Shown: positions 43,840 to 52,173, counted from the stretch's first letter. The stretch: 64,000 nt of DNA from Noviherbaspirillum malthae (GCF_015352985.1 NZ_JACYXF010000014.1:62001-126000), one strand, 5' to 3'. Translations and numbers: made by a program. Notes: generated by a model not told the origin, from the sequence alone.

Positions 43840-44997
43840 TTAGGCAAATCGCATGCGCAGCGAATCCCAGATCCTTGCAAAGAAGCCGGCTTCCTTGACG
43901 TCTTCCAGCGCAACCAGCGGCAGGTCTGCCAGCGGCTTGCCGTCAAAGGTCACCTTCACCGTGCCGACCTTGGCGCCTTTGGCAATGGGGGCAGCCAGCT
44001 TGTCCTGCAATACCACCTCGGTCTTGATCTTGCTGCCCGCACCCTTGAGAAGGGTTTCATAGCGATCGGCGCCGAAGCCGGCCTTGAAGGTATTCTGCTC
44101 GCTCTTCCATACCGTCGGCGTCGCCAGCTGCTGACCATTGGCTGCAACCCTGACGCTTTCAAAGTTGGAGTACGCCCATCCGAGCAGCTTCATGCTTTCG
44201 TCGGCGCGCACACGCGGCGACGCGGTGCCGGTCACCACGGTAATAATGCGCTGGCTGCCGTTGCGCTTGGCCGATGCGATCAGGTTGTAGCCGGAGCCGT
44301 TCACATAGCCGGTCTTCATGCCGTCGACGGTCGAATCGCTGTACAGCAGCAGGTTGCGGTTGCCCTGCTTGATATTGTTGTAGGTGAATTCCTTGACAGA
44401 ATAGATCTTGTATTCCTCGGGGAAGTCGCGAATCAGGCGCGCTGCCAGAATCGTCAGATCTTCTGCGGTCGAGTAGTGCTCGGGATGGGGCAGGCCGGAC
44501 GCGTTCATGAAGTGACTGCCCTTCATGCCGAGTTCCAGCGCCTTCTTGTTCATCATCGCCGCGAAGGTTTCCTCGCTGCCGGCAACCGCTTCGGCCAACT
44601 GAACCGCCGCGTCGTTGCCGGACTGGATGATCAGGCCATAGGTCAGATCCTTGATCGACACCGGTACCTTGGGGTCGATGAACATTTTGGAAGACGATTT
44701 GTCAACGCGGTAGGCATTGAGCGAGACATTGACCATCTGGTCCCACTGCAGACGCTTGTCGCGCACCGCCTCGAACACCAGGTAGGCGGTCATCACCTTG
44801 GTCAGGGAGGCGGGAATGATGCGCAGGCCGGCTTCCTGAGAGGCGAGCATCTGGCCGGTATTGGCGTCGAGGACAGTCCAGCTTCTTGCGGCAGCAACCG
44901 GTGCCGGAACGGTTTGCGACAGGGCAGGCAAGGCTGCCGCCAGGATGGTGCCCGAGACGACGGCACGGGCGATGATGGAAACAGTAGACTTAGGCAT
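43840..44997 (-). CDS. dacC: D-alanyl-D-alanine carboxypeptidase (PBP5/6 type)
   Basis: 385-residue low-molecular-weight penicillin-binding protein that trims the terminal D-Ala of peptidoglycan pentapeptides in the periplasm. A signal peptide covers ~residues 1-28. Active-site motifs are S64-LT-K67 (SxxK), S126-G-N (SxN) and K228-T-G (KTG). The C-terminal PBP5 domain and an amphipathic tail (EAGFFARIWDSLRMRFA) anchor it to the membrane face. Size and motifs match PBP5/PBP6; the symbol could equally be dacA. The ribosome site is weak (purine-rich AAGAGAG at a long distance). It is monocistronic. Confidence 0.92.
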   Translation of the reverse strand: MPKSTVSIIARAVVSGTILAAALPALSQTVPAPVAAARSWTVLDANTGQMLASQEAGLRIIPASLTKVMTAYLVFEAVRDKRLQWDQMVNVSLNAYRVDKSSSKMFIDPKVPVSIKDLTYGLIIQSGNDAAVQLAEAVAGSEETFAAMMNKKALELGMKGSHFMNASGLPHPEHYSTAEDLTILAARLIRDFPEEYKIYSVKEFTYNNIKQGNRNLLLYSDSTVDGMKTGYVNGSGYNLIASAKRNGSQRIITVVTGTASPRVRADESMKLLGWAYSNFESVRVAANGQQLATPTVWKSEQNTFKAGFGADRYETLLKGAGSKIKTEVVLQDKLAAPIAKGAKVGTVKVTFDGKPLADLPLVALEDVKEAGFFARIWDSLRMRFA

Positions 44998-45910
44998 GCA
45001 AATTAATCAAGAGAGAATAGGGGGCCGCCGGCTGCGGTGGCGCAAGCATCTGGCAAATGGCAACGCGGTATTGGCAACGCGTGGACGATATGCCACGACC
45101 GTACTCCTGCCACATGGAAATTATAAACGGGGAAGGCGACGCGGCCATACTTATTGCAGTTGGTAGCACTTCTTTGTGCGATTCACGCGAAAAAACCACG
45201 TTGCCAACTCATAAAGCAGCACAGTCCGTACGCGCATTTTCCACAACCGTGATCATTCGATTACGATGTTTCGTGACGCTTATGGCAATACGTCCCCACC
45301 AGCTGTTGGGCTTGCTTGAGCGTTCGTCGTCAGCCTGAGCTGCGATGCGCATGCAGGAGACAAAACCACGGTGGACTTACAGCGTGGCCCTTGTTCAGCA
45401 TGCAATCCATCATGGTGAAGGAATGCCGCGTTCCGAAGGGCTTGAGCACGCCTGCATGCATTGTGCCGATGGAAAAGGCGCTGCTGGAATCGAAGGATAT
45501 GCAGATTCAGGTGCAGGTGCAATGCGGACCGCGGCGCAGGTGGGGCGAAGGAAATTAATGGAAATGTCCGCGGCGCAATCTCCCTCAAGCACATGCTTGT
45601 CTTCCTCTTTAAGATTCGGATAAGGTTCGCTATGCACAATGAGCAGGTGCGTTAGTACACGGCTCAACAAAGATATAGACGGAGAGAGACAGTTCATTCG
45701 AAGCACGCCACAGGGCAGATGATCCGGCCTTCGGATTGCAGCAGCAGGAACACAACGATAATCCTCTTTGGACCCGGCTCCATCAAAGGGGCCGGGCCTT
45801 CTTTTTAAGTGAAGATGAATTCTGACTGTTCCCGCTTTGTCGCGGCGATGCAGGCAGTTGTCTTGGTCGCTGCATTTTCAGCCCAGTCCCCTTTGAACCA
45901 ATTAACGGAA
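44998..45910. other. Long intergenic region before the receiver-only regulator
   Basis: About 900 bp with no protein gene I can support; several short frames overlap here without ribosome sites or domains. It holds two GGCAACGCG copies near 45058-45083, a degenerate PmrA-like box with a possible -10 at 45608-45640, and a strong intrinsic terminator at 45773-45806. The last two could bound a short untranslated RNA of ~150-160 nt. Confidence 0.45.
45773..45806 (+). terminator. Strong Rho-independent terminator with no gene upstream
   Basis: CCCGGCTCC/GGGGCCGGG, a 9-bp stem with one G-T pair and a 6-nt loop, then CCTTCTTTTT. It points plus-strand, but no coding gene precedes it within 770 bp, which suggests a non-coding transcript. 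Confidence 0.75.
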
Positions 45911-46375
45911 ATGGACATATTGCACAAGAGTGTCTTGCTGGTTGAAGACGACACGATGATAGGGGAAAACATCAAGATCGGACTCGAGCTGGAAGGCGGG
46001 TCTGTCGAGTGGCTCATGGATGGCCATTGCGCTTCCAGCACGCTCGCGACATCCTCGTTCGATGCGGTGATTCTGGATATCGGCCTGCCGGGAAAAACCG
46101 GTTTGGATCTGCTGAGAGAACTGCGAGCCCGCGACGACAGGACACCTGTTTTAATGGTGACCGCGCTCGACAGCAGCGGCATCCGCGAACAATGCCTCGC
46201 ATGCGGCGCAGATGTGTTCCTCAAAAAGCCATTCGATCTCGATGACCTGATCATCGAGCTGCAAGGCATCTTCGGAAGCAAGCCGACCGGAGAATATCTT
46301 TATGGAGTTCTCCGCCGTACGAAAAAGGCTGATGGAGGAGCGTCTTTCGAGGACCTGGACTCGGGGCCTGTTTGA
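45911..46375 (+). CDS. Receiver-only response regulator (OmpR/QseB-like receiver)
   Basis: 154-residue protein that is almost entirely a receiver domain: SVLLVEDDTMIGENIKIGLE with the acidic pair, phospho-acceptor Asp in AVILDIGLPGKTGLDLLREL (~residue 55), Thr in LMVTALDS, and Lys in DVFLKKPFDLDDLI. It resembles QseB/PmrA-type receivers, but the frame stops after YGVLRRTKKADGG with ~15 unrelated residues where the winged-helix domain should begin. No such domain is encoded in any frame downstream. It is either a natural single-domain signalling protein or a truncated regulator. The ATG at 45911 is preferred; an in-frame GTG at 45809 adds a hydrophobic 34-residue leader. No kinase is adjacent. 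Confidence 0.78.
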   Translation: MDILHKSVLLVEDDTMIGENIKIGLELEGGSVEWLMDGHCASSTLATSSFDAVILDIGLPGKTGLDLLRELRARDDRTPVLMVTALDSSGIREQCLACGADVFLKKPFDLDDLIIELQGIFGSKPTGEYLYGVLRRTKKADGGASFEDLDSGPV

Positions 46376-46384
46376 TCTCGGCCC

Positions 46385-46410
46385 GCGCCTCACGCCCGGC
46401 GTGAAGGCGC
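46385..46410. terminator. Bidirectional hairpin between convergent genes
   Basis: GCGCCTCACGCC and GGCGTGAAGGCGC pair with one bulged A, directly after the receiver gene and ahead of the converging small-membrane-protein gene. Confidence 0.55.
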
Positions 46411-46449
46411 GCGCGTACGTCAATTGATCTTCAAACGACAGTCCGTTGT

Positions 46450-46827
46450 TTAGCCGTAAATCAGCGTCAGCAGAGCAAAGAGCGCGAGCAATCCCCACAC
46501 CACGATGTTGAAGAACGTGACGGTGATTTCATACATGAAGCCAAAGAGACGCGCGCGTTTCATTGGCTTTTCGCCTTGATCCGGATGTGCCGCTGCCGGG
46601 GCGCTTCCATCGCGGGACACACGAGCCCAAACGAGAGGTGGCTCTTCAAGAAAACGAAAAGCGGTGTCTTCCACCATCTCGACTGGCGGTTCGCCGCTGC
46701 GTTCCGACTGACGGGCAGCCATTGCGCGGTCCAGCACTCCGGGCATCACGCTTGCAGCTTGTTCCAAGCTTCGATCAATGCCCAGGGATGGATTTTCGGA
46801 TTTGCTTTTGATGAAAACCAACCGCAC
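46450..46827 (-). CDS. Small single-pass membrane protein, unknown
   Basis: 125-residue protein: a charged, probably cytoplasmic N-terminal ~95 residues rich in Glu/Arg/Pro, then a C-terminal membrane helix (ITVTFFNIVVWGLLALFALL) ending TLIYG. I do not recognise the family. It starts at a GTG four bases after the stop of the Cys-rich small gene, with AAGG in the overlap, so translation is probably coupled. A shorter product from the internal ATG (KRARLFGFMYEI) is possible. Both genes lie under the PmrA-like promoter at 47124-47156. Confidence 0.6.
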   Translation of the reverse strand: MRLVFIKSKSENPSLGIDRSLEQAASVMPGVLDRAMAARQSERSGEPPVEMVEDTAFRFLEEPPLVWARVSRDGSAPAAAHPDQGEKPMKRARLFGFMYEITVTFFNIVVWGLLALFALLTLIYG

Positions 46828-46831
46828 AACC

Positions 46832-47023
46832 TTATGCGGCCGCCGCGTGCCGGGGTGTTGCAGGCTTAGCCGCAGCCAGGGTCTTTAGACGCATCATTTC
46901 CTCCGCCAGATTCTGAGTATCGAAACGGGCCAGGCATATCTGGCAGGCGGTATAGGGATCTCCCGGAACCAGCCCGACGCCACAGCATGTTGGCAAGTAA
47001 TTGTGGTCATAAACAAGCGCCAT
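46832..47023 (-). CDS. Small Cys-rich protein, 63 aa
   Basis: 63-residue soluble protein with four Cys (LPTCCGVGLVPGDPYTACQIC), possibly a small metal site, and a helical, Ala-rich C-terminus. The start at 47023 is set by an excellent AGGAGGAATC ribosome site. I do not recognise the family. It is the first gene of a two-gene unit with the small membrane protein. A PmrA/QseB-like box and a TATAGT -10 lie ~95-135 bp upstream. Confidence 0.72.
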   Translation of the reverse strand: MALVYDHNYLPTCCGVGLVPGDPYTACQICLARFDTQNLAEEMMRLKTLAAAKPATPRHAAAA

Positions 47024-47123
47024 GATTCCTCCTGGGTGAAGTGCCTGTGCCGATGCAGGAAAGCTCAGCTCCTGTCTTGCTTTCAAGCACAGAAGGACGG
47101 GCATCGACATGCGGATATGCGCG

Positions 47124-47156
47124 ACTATACAAGTCTTACATTAAGTGAAGCTTAAC
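47124..47156 (-). promoter_or_regulatory. PmrA/QseB-like box and -10, small-protein operon
   Basis: Read on the minus strand: GTTAAG-N5-CTTAAT, exactly 10 nt, then TATAGT. This fits the direct-repeat YTTAAK-N5-YTTAAK type bound by PmrA/BasR- and QseB-like OmpR-family activators, with the box replacing a -35. Confidence 0.5.
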
Positions 47157-47313
47157 CACTCGATAAGGTCCACCCTCCGGCTAAAGCCAATGCACTCACT
47201 GCAAACATATTGCATGTCGGCACGAAACGCTCGACGTGCATAAGATGGACGAAACACGTCTTCCCGCAAGATCACACTCGATATGCGCGCTGCTCTGTAT
47301 CGATGCAAGGGCG

Positions 47314-47346
47314 TTTAAGTTGGGCTTAAGAAAGGGCCTGTATATT
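47314..47346 (+). promoter_or_regulatory. PmrA/QseB-like box and -10, toward mscS
   Basis: TTTAAG-N5-CTTAAG, exactly 10 nt, then TATATT. It has the same layout and spacing as the box at 47124-47156 on the other strand. Confidence 0.5.
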
Positions 47347-47634
47347 GCGGCAACCGGTTGGGCAGAATGAGGCTTGAACATGAGCGCCTGCCTTGCGCAA
47401 CTCTTTCCTTCCAGGTTCATGCCTCCATAGTGTCTTTCTCGCTTTCGAGTCGGCCGTTGGAAGCGCCTTGTGCACTTTGCGGATATACAGCCCGAAGCCG
47501 CCTCTCGTCCCCGAGTGGGGCACAAATGCCGCTTATCGGCGGATATCCTTTTCGGGAGCGATTCTTCCAGATCCTCCCATCGCACCTATCGATTCAGGTC
47601 ATAGCGCGACTGACGGTAGATTCTCGGAGTTACA

Positions 47635-48717
47635 GTGAAAAGTCTAGAGTTCATATCCTATGATATTGCTTCTGCCTTGATTGTCTTGCTGGCGGTCCTC
47701 AGCGGACTGTTACTGCTCAAGGCATTCGTGGCTCGGCAGCTTCAGAGACTGGGGCAAGCCGGACGCGTACCATTCCTGCACTATATCGAGCAGCTCGTGA
47801 GCGGTACCCGCCTGCCGTTTTTCGTCGGCATTGCGCTGCTGGCGGGAGTCAGCCAGATACAGCTTTCGCCTTCCCAGGAACGGTGGCTCCATTACGCATG
47901 GATCGTCACCCTCGTCTCGCAGATCGCACTATGGGGAAATCGCATCATTTCCGTCGCAGTAAAAGGCGCCTTCGATCAGCAGCGCAAGACCGACCCGGCA
48001 GGCGCCACCCACCTGATGCTGGCCGGCCTGGTAGGGCGCATCATATTGTGGTCCACCGCCGCACTGGTCATGCTCGACAACCTCGGTTTCAACATCACAA
48101 CCATCGTGGCGAGCCTCGGGATCGGCGGCATCGCGGTGGCGCTCGCGGTGCAGAACATACTTGGCGACATTTTCTCCTCGGTCTCGATCGCCATGGACAA
48201 GCCCTTTGTCATTGGAGATTTCATCGTCGTCGACTCCTATCTGGGCACGGTTGAATATGTGGGACTGAAAACCACGAGACTGCGAAGCTTGAGCGGAGAA
48301 CAGATCATCTTCTCCAATGCGGAACTGCTGAAGAGCCGCATCCGCAATTACAAGCGCATGCAGGAACGTCGGGTGCTGTTCGAATTCAGCCTGCCCCATG
48401 ACACTTCGATCGAGGAGATAGAACGCGTACCGCATACGGTGAGGGAAATCATTTCTGCTGACTACCTCGACGCACGGTTCGATCGCGCCCACTTCAAGGG
48501 GTATGGAGAAAAGGGATTGCAATTCGAGGTGGTCTATTACGTACTCGACCCGGACTATAACAAGTACATGGACATACAGCAGGAAATCAATCTTGCCCTG
48601 CTTGCCGCTCTGCGCCAACGGAATCTCCGCCTGGCCTATCCGACCAGAACTCTGCATATCGCCGAAGGCGAGTACAGCCGCAGCGTATCAGGCGCTGCCG
48701 AGAAACTGGTAGCGTAA
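47635..48717 (+). CDS. MscS-family small-conductance mechanosensitive channel
   Basis: 360-residue inner-membrane channel that opens when the membrane is stretched and releases solutes on hypo-osmotic shock. Four or five membrane helices span ~residues 10-185. The pore helix and beta-domain entry read LGIGGIAVALAVQNILGDIF, then KPFVIGDFIVV, the MscS signature. The C-terminal cytoplasmic domain is normal in length. The GTG start has CGGAG upstream. Its promoter appears to share a PmrA-like box with the divergent small-protein operon. otsB follows, fitting an osmotic-stress theme. Confidence 0.9.
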   Translation: MKSLEFISYDIASALIVLLAVLSGLLLLKAFVARQLQRLGQAGRVPFLHYIEQLVSGTRLPFFVGIALLAGVSQIQLSPSQERWLHYAWIVTLVSQIALWGNRIISVAVKGAFDQQRKTDPAGATHLMLAGLVGRIILWSTAALVMLDNLGFNITTIVASLGIGGIAVALAVQNILGDIFSSVSIAMDKPFVIGDFIVVDSYLGTVEYVGLKTTRLRSLSGEQIIFSNAELLKSRIRNYKRMQERRVLFEFSLPHDTSIEEIERVPHTVREIISADYLDARFDRAHFKGYGEKGLQFEVVYYVLDPDYNKYMDIQQEINLALLAALRQRNLRLAYPTRTLHIAEGEYSRSVSGAAEKLVA

Positions 48718-48946
48718 ATTTATTCCCGGTCCGCACTCGAACGCGCACTGCATTTTGCGAGTGCTCGCCGGAGCGGACTCCGACTCACGAAAGGAAGCGC
48801 GACATGTTGCTGTTCGTTGCGGATTTCATTGTCCATCATCAGGCCCGTCGCCCGCTTTCGCATGCATCATGTCCATGCAAAGGAAGTCCGGCGCGGCGCA
48901 AGATTCATGCGTCTCCCTACGCTTCGCTTCACCGGGTGCTTCCAGC

Positions 48947-49750
48947 ATGAGCAGAGAGTTCTTCGAGCATGGAATGAACCGGCTGCTGGAAACGGTTCAA
49001 CCCGGAGTTCTGTGCGCCTTCGATTTTGATGGAACGATTGCTCCTCTGGTCGATGATCCTTCGACGGCGCGCATTCCGCCGCCGCTGCTGCGACGTCTGG
49101 CAGCACTGGCCGAATTCGCTCCTGTCGCAGTGATTACCGGACGTTCCGTCGAAGACATCAGCCTGAACCTGGACTTCTTTCCGCATTTCCTGATCGGAAA
49201 TCACGGCATCGAAGGACTCTCCGGAGAAGAACTGCATGAAGAACGCTACCGCTCGAACTGCCGCCAATGGATGCAGAAATTGCGCAGCGCAATGATTCGC
49301 GCTCATTGCGAGCCTGCCATATGGATTGAAGACAAGGTGTATTCGCTGGCCATTCATTACCGTATGGTCGAGGACCCGCTTGCAGCGCAGCGGCGCCTGG
49401 TTGATCTTGTAAGAAGAACGACACCGGATGCGAGAGTCATCTCGGGAAAGTGCGTGCTGAACCTGCTGCCGGCCGATGCGCCGGACAAGGGAATTGCACT
49501 GAATGAGCTGATTTCGATGATCAAGGCGCCCGCTGCAATCTATGTCGGAGATGACGTCGCCGATGAAACTGTCTTCAAGTTGCCTCGAGACCGACTGCTT
49601 ACCATCCGCGTCGAAGAGGCGCAGCAAACAGCGGCGGAGTTCCACCTTCAGGACATATCCGCGATGGATTCATTTCTGGACATGCTGCTCGAGCGTCTGA
49701 AGACAGTGATATCCGCCGATGCGGCACCGGCTTCCCCGGCGCATCGTTAG
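48947..49750 (+). CDS. otsB: Trehalose-6-phosphate phosphatase (OtsB)
   Basis: 267-residue HAD-superfamily phosphatase that makes trehalose, a compatible solute, from trehalose 6-phosphate. Motif I is FDFDGTIAPL (Asp26, Asp28); the TPP-specific GNHGIEGL and the metal motif VGDDVADETVF are present. The start is uncertain: ATG 48947 and ATG 48974 both have weak ribosome sites. The partner synthase OtsA is not adjacent, so trehalose-6-phosphate must come from elsewhere. It follows mscS by 230 bp on the same strand. Confidence 0.88.
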   Translation: MSREFFEHGMNRLLETVQPGVLCAFDFDGTIAPLVDDPSTARIPPPLLRRLAALAEFAPVAVITGRSVEDISLNLDFFPHFLIGNHGIEGLSGEELHEERYRSNCRQWMQKLRSAMIRAHCEPAIWIEDKVYSLAIHYRMVEDPLAAQRRLVDLVRRTTPDARVISGKCVLNLLPADAPDKGIALNELISMIKAPAAIYVGDDVADETVFKLPRDRLLTIRVEEAQQTAAEFHLQDISAMDSFLDMLLERLKTVISADAAPASPAHR

Positions 49751-49825
49751 TGAGGAAGAACTGCCGTTTCAGACATCGAGCCTGCGGGCGAGAATGAATG
49801 ATTAGCAAGGAGCCACAAGAATTTC

Positions 49826-50206
49826 ATGACCTTTGAAGATATTCCGGATGCCGTCAGACGATTCGTGCTGATGGCGATTCCCTCCGTGCCGTTTCTTGAA
49901 GCACTTCTGTTGATGCAGCAGGTTCCGCAGGCCGCTTGGGATGCGCATGCCCTGGCGCGCCGACTGTACATGTCGGAGCGGGCTGGTGCCGCAATACTTG
50001 GGGAGTTGCAGGAAGCGGGTTTCATCGCGGAAGATTCGCCGGGGACGTTCCATTATTCCCCACGGTCGGATGAAATCAGGGAGCTTGTGATTGCGGTCAG
50101 GGATGCATACGCAAGAAATCTGGTTGGCATGACCAACTTGATTCATGCGAAGACCAACCGCAAGGCACAGCAATTTGCCGATGCGTTCAAGCTGAGGAAG
50201 GATTGA
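49826..50206 (+). CDS. Small winged-helix protein, unknown
   Basis: 126-residue protein. Residues ~25-85 look like a winged helix (LARRLYMSERAGAAILGELQEAGFIAED), followed by a helical tail that could dimerise. No family is recognised. AAGGAG lies upstream of the ATG. It is the first gene of a tight operon with two DUF5985 membrane proteins (gap of 3 bp), so it may be their regulator or a cytoplasmic partner. Confidence 0.72.
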   Translation: MTFEDIPDAVRRFVLMAIPSVPFLEALLLMQQVPQAAWDAHALARRLYMSERAGAAILGELQEAGFIAEDSPGTFHYSPRSDEIRELVIAVRDAYARNLVGMTNLIHAKTNRKAQQFADAFKLRKD

Positions 50207-50209
50207 GAG

Positions 50210-50467
50210 ATGGGTGCATTGATTTACAGCCTCTGCGCACTGACGTCGCTGCTATGCGCTGTTCTCCTGTTTCGCAGCTATGCAGTCTTCCGGCACAGGA
50301 TTCTTCTCTGGAGCGGCTTGTCATTCTCGATCCTGTTTTTCAACAACGGTCTGGTCGTGGTTGACAAGGTGGTCTTTCCGGACATTGATCTTGCAACATG
50401 GCGACTGCTTTGTTCACTGATTGCATTGCTGCCGCTCTTGTATGGACTGATCTGGGAGGAGGACTGA
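50210..50467 (+). CDS. DUF5985 membrane protein, copy 1
   Basis: 85-residue integral membrane protein with three predicted helices (IYSLCALTSLLCAVLLF; ILLWSGLSFSILFFNNG; WRLLCSLIALLPLLYGL). It matches the small DUF5985 family, usually found as an adjacent pair and of unknown role. It starts three bases after the winged-helix gene and its stop overlaps the next start (TGATG). Confidence 0.8.
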   Translation: MGALIYSLCALTSLLCAVLLFRSYAVFRHRILLWSGLSFSILFFNNGLVVVDKVVFPDIDLATWRLLCSLIALLPLLYGLIWEED

Positions 50468-50739
50468 TGGAGAACGTATTGGTTGGAGCAATTGCAACAG
50501 GCTCATTCATCGTGGCGCTTTTTTTTCTTCGTTTCTGGAAGAGCACGCGAGACCGCTTGTTCCTATACTTTGCACTCGCTTTCATGATCGAAGGAGCCAA
50601 CCGGTTGTTGTTTGGAGGCTGGCTGCGTCTCAATGCCAATACCGAGAATTATTCGGTCTACGTGCTTCGTCTTGCGGCCTATGCACTGATTCTTGCCGGC
50701 ATATGGGCAAAGAACAGAGGCCGCACGAAGGATGGCTGA
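50467..50739 (+). CDS. DUF5985 membrane protein, copy 2
   Basis: 90-residue membrane protein with three predicted helices (GAIATGSFIVALFFLRFW; LFLYFALAFMIEGANRLL; LRLAAYALILAGIW). It is the second member of the DUF5985 pair, sharing one base with the first gene and therefore translationally coupled. The two proteins differ enough to suggest hetero-oligomers rather than a recent duplication. Confidence 0.8.
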   Translation: MENVLVGAIATGSFIVALFFLRFWKSTRDRLFLYFALAFMIEGANRLLFGGWLRLNANTENYSVYVLRLAAYALILAGIWAKNRGRTKDG

Positions 50740-50959
50740 CCTGACAGTCAGCCCATGCCTCGAACATCGCCGGCACGCTTTATTCAAGCAATGCCATCCG
50801 TTTGGCCAGCGCCGGAGGAAGTCGTCAGGAGGGAAGGGCTGAAGGAGAGCGGCCGTAGATGGAAATCTGATCGGATGAATTCGTTTATCCTTTCGGTACG
50901 CTGGCGAACCCGCTCTTCATTCCCGGTTAGACTGCATCAAAGCCTTTCAGGAGAATGTC

Positions 50960-51352
50960 ATGTTCCGCTCTCTCATGCTCGCCATGTTCTTGCTTCATGC
51001 CTTCCCGGCTGCAGCCGAGCGGGTTCCCCTTGATGAATGCCGGCAACTTGCCGAGAAGCTTCGTTCCGAACTGCCGATGAAGATCAGTTCCCAATCAACG
51101 CTCGAGAGCGTCGAATGTGTTTCCGGCAAGGTCAAGCCCCGCCTGGTGTACAGGAACCGAGTGCATACCGATATCAAGAAGCCGTCCAGAGAAGTCATTG
51201 AACGAGTCAAGACGGAGCAGAGGAAAGCATGGTGCACCGACTCCGCGCAGCGGCGCTTCCTGGAAATGGTCGACATCAGCTACGCCTATTACGATGCCTC
51301 GGACCGTTACCTTGGTGCGCTTACCCATCGCATCGCCGATTGCGGCAAGTAA
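50960..51352 (+). CDS. Secreted Cys-containing protein, unknown
   Basis: 130-residue exported protein: a signal peptide (MFRSLMLAMFLLHAFPAAA) and a mature part with four Cys (DECRQL, SVECVS, AWCTDS, ADCGK), probably two disulfides. AGGAG precedes the ATG. There are no recognised domains. Its stop overlaps the A-run of a terminator shared with the converging IclR gene. Confidence 0.75.
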   Translation: MFRSLMLAMFLLHAFPAAAERVPLDECRQLAEKLRSELPMKISSQSTLESVECVSGKVKPRLVYRNRVHTDIKKPSREVIERVKTEQRKAWCTDSAQRRFLEMVDISYAYYDASDRYLGALTHRIADCGK

Positions 51353-51382
51353 AAAGAGGTCGGCCTGAAACGCCAGGCCGGC
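51351..51382 (-). terminator. Intrinsic terminator of the iclR-type gene
   Basis: GTCGGCCTG/CAGGCCGGC stem with a 6-nt loop. On the minus strand it is followed by CTCTTTTT. It can also serve the plus-strand secreted-protein gene. Confidence 0.8.
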
Positions 51383-51383
51383 T

Positions 51384-52169
51384 TCAGGCTCCTCCGCTGC
51401 GGGCAAGCGCTGCGGAAAGCTTCGATATTTCGCGCTTGAGAATCTGCTGTACCAGGTGCTGCCGCTCCGCGTCCATGCGCTGGGACACGCTGCTGACGCT
51501 GATGGCGCCCATCACGGAACCTCGGCCGTCAATGATGGCGCGGCCAACGCCTGTCACGCCTTGTATCGCGTAATCGGAAATTACCGAATAGCCGCGCTCA
51601 CGGGTTTCCTTGATCAGCTTGCCCAGCGCCTTGACGTTGAGTCCGCCGTATGACGAGAGCCGATCGGTATTCGCAAGCAGTATCTTATCGACTTCGTCGT
51701 CGGCCAACGCGCTCAGCAAGGCCAGGCCTCCGCCGCCCACACCCAGGGGCTGGCGGTGCCCGACCTCGACGGTAAACACCTTGATCGGGTAAGAGCCGGT
51801 CTTTCGGTCCACGCAAAACGAATCGCTACCGCTGCGCACGACGAGAAATGCGCTATCGCCGGTTTCCTGCGCAATTCTTTCAAGATAGGGCTCGCAGATG
51901 TCGCGTACAGGAAAGTGATGCGAGGCAGCAAGACCCACCTCGTAGGCAAACTGCCCGAGGTGATATCGCTTGTCGGCAGACTGGTTCATCAATCCGCTGG
52001 CAACGAGTTGCTGAAGCAGACGGTGAGCGGTCGGCTTTTGCAGCCGGCTCAGGGCAACCAAGTCCGCCAGGCGTACGCCGTCGCGGTTGCGGTCGGATAC
52101 CAGCTTAAGCAGTGCCAAGGCACGTTCAACGCTCTGGGCTCCAGAGACAATTGCTACAGAAGTTTTCAT
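51384..52169 (-). CDS. IclR-family regulator
   Basis: 261-residue transcription factor. An N-terminal winged HTH (SVERALALLKLVSDRNRDGVR; LSRLQKPTAHRLLQQLVASG) precedes an IclR effector domain (~85-255; YAIQGVTGVGRAIIDGRG). IclR proteins bind small acids and repress or activate catabolic operons. It is divergent from the Bug/CoA-ligase operon. A palindrome lies between its TATAAT -10 and its start, and a related one lies before the operon, so it probably controls both itself and the operon. ATG 52169 is preferred over TTG 52172. Confidence 0.9.
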   Translation of the reverse strand: MKTSVAIVSGAQSVERALALLKLVSDRNRDGVRLADLVALSRLQKPTAHRLLQQLVASGLMNQSADKRYHLGQFAYEVGLAASHHFPVRDICEPYLERIAQETGDSAFLVVRSGSDSFCVDRKTGSYPIKVFTVEVGHRQPLGVGGGGLALLSALADDEVDKILLANTDRLSSYGGLNVKALGKLIKETRERGYSVISDYAIQGVTGVGRAIIDGRGSVMGAISVSSVSQRMDAERQHLVQQILKREISKLSAALARSGGA

Positions 52170-52173
52170 CAAT

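Larger units (their letters stand above)
47024..47634. other. Divergent control region, small-protein operon / mscS
   Basis: 611 bp with no supported gene. It holds two similarly built promoters pointing outward, at 47124-47156 (minus) and 47314-47346 (plus). From the plus promoter to the mscS start is a leader of ~280 nt containing only short frames without domains. Confidence 0.55.
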
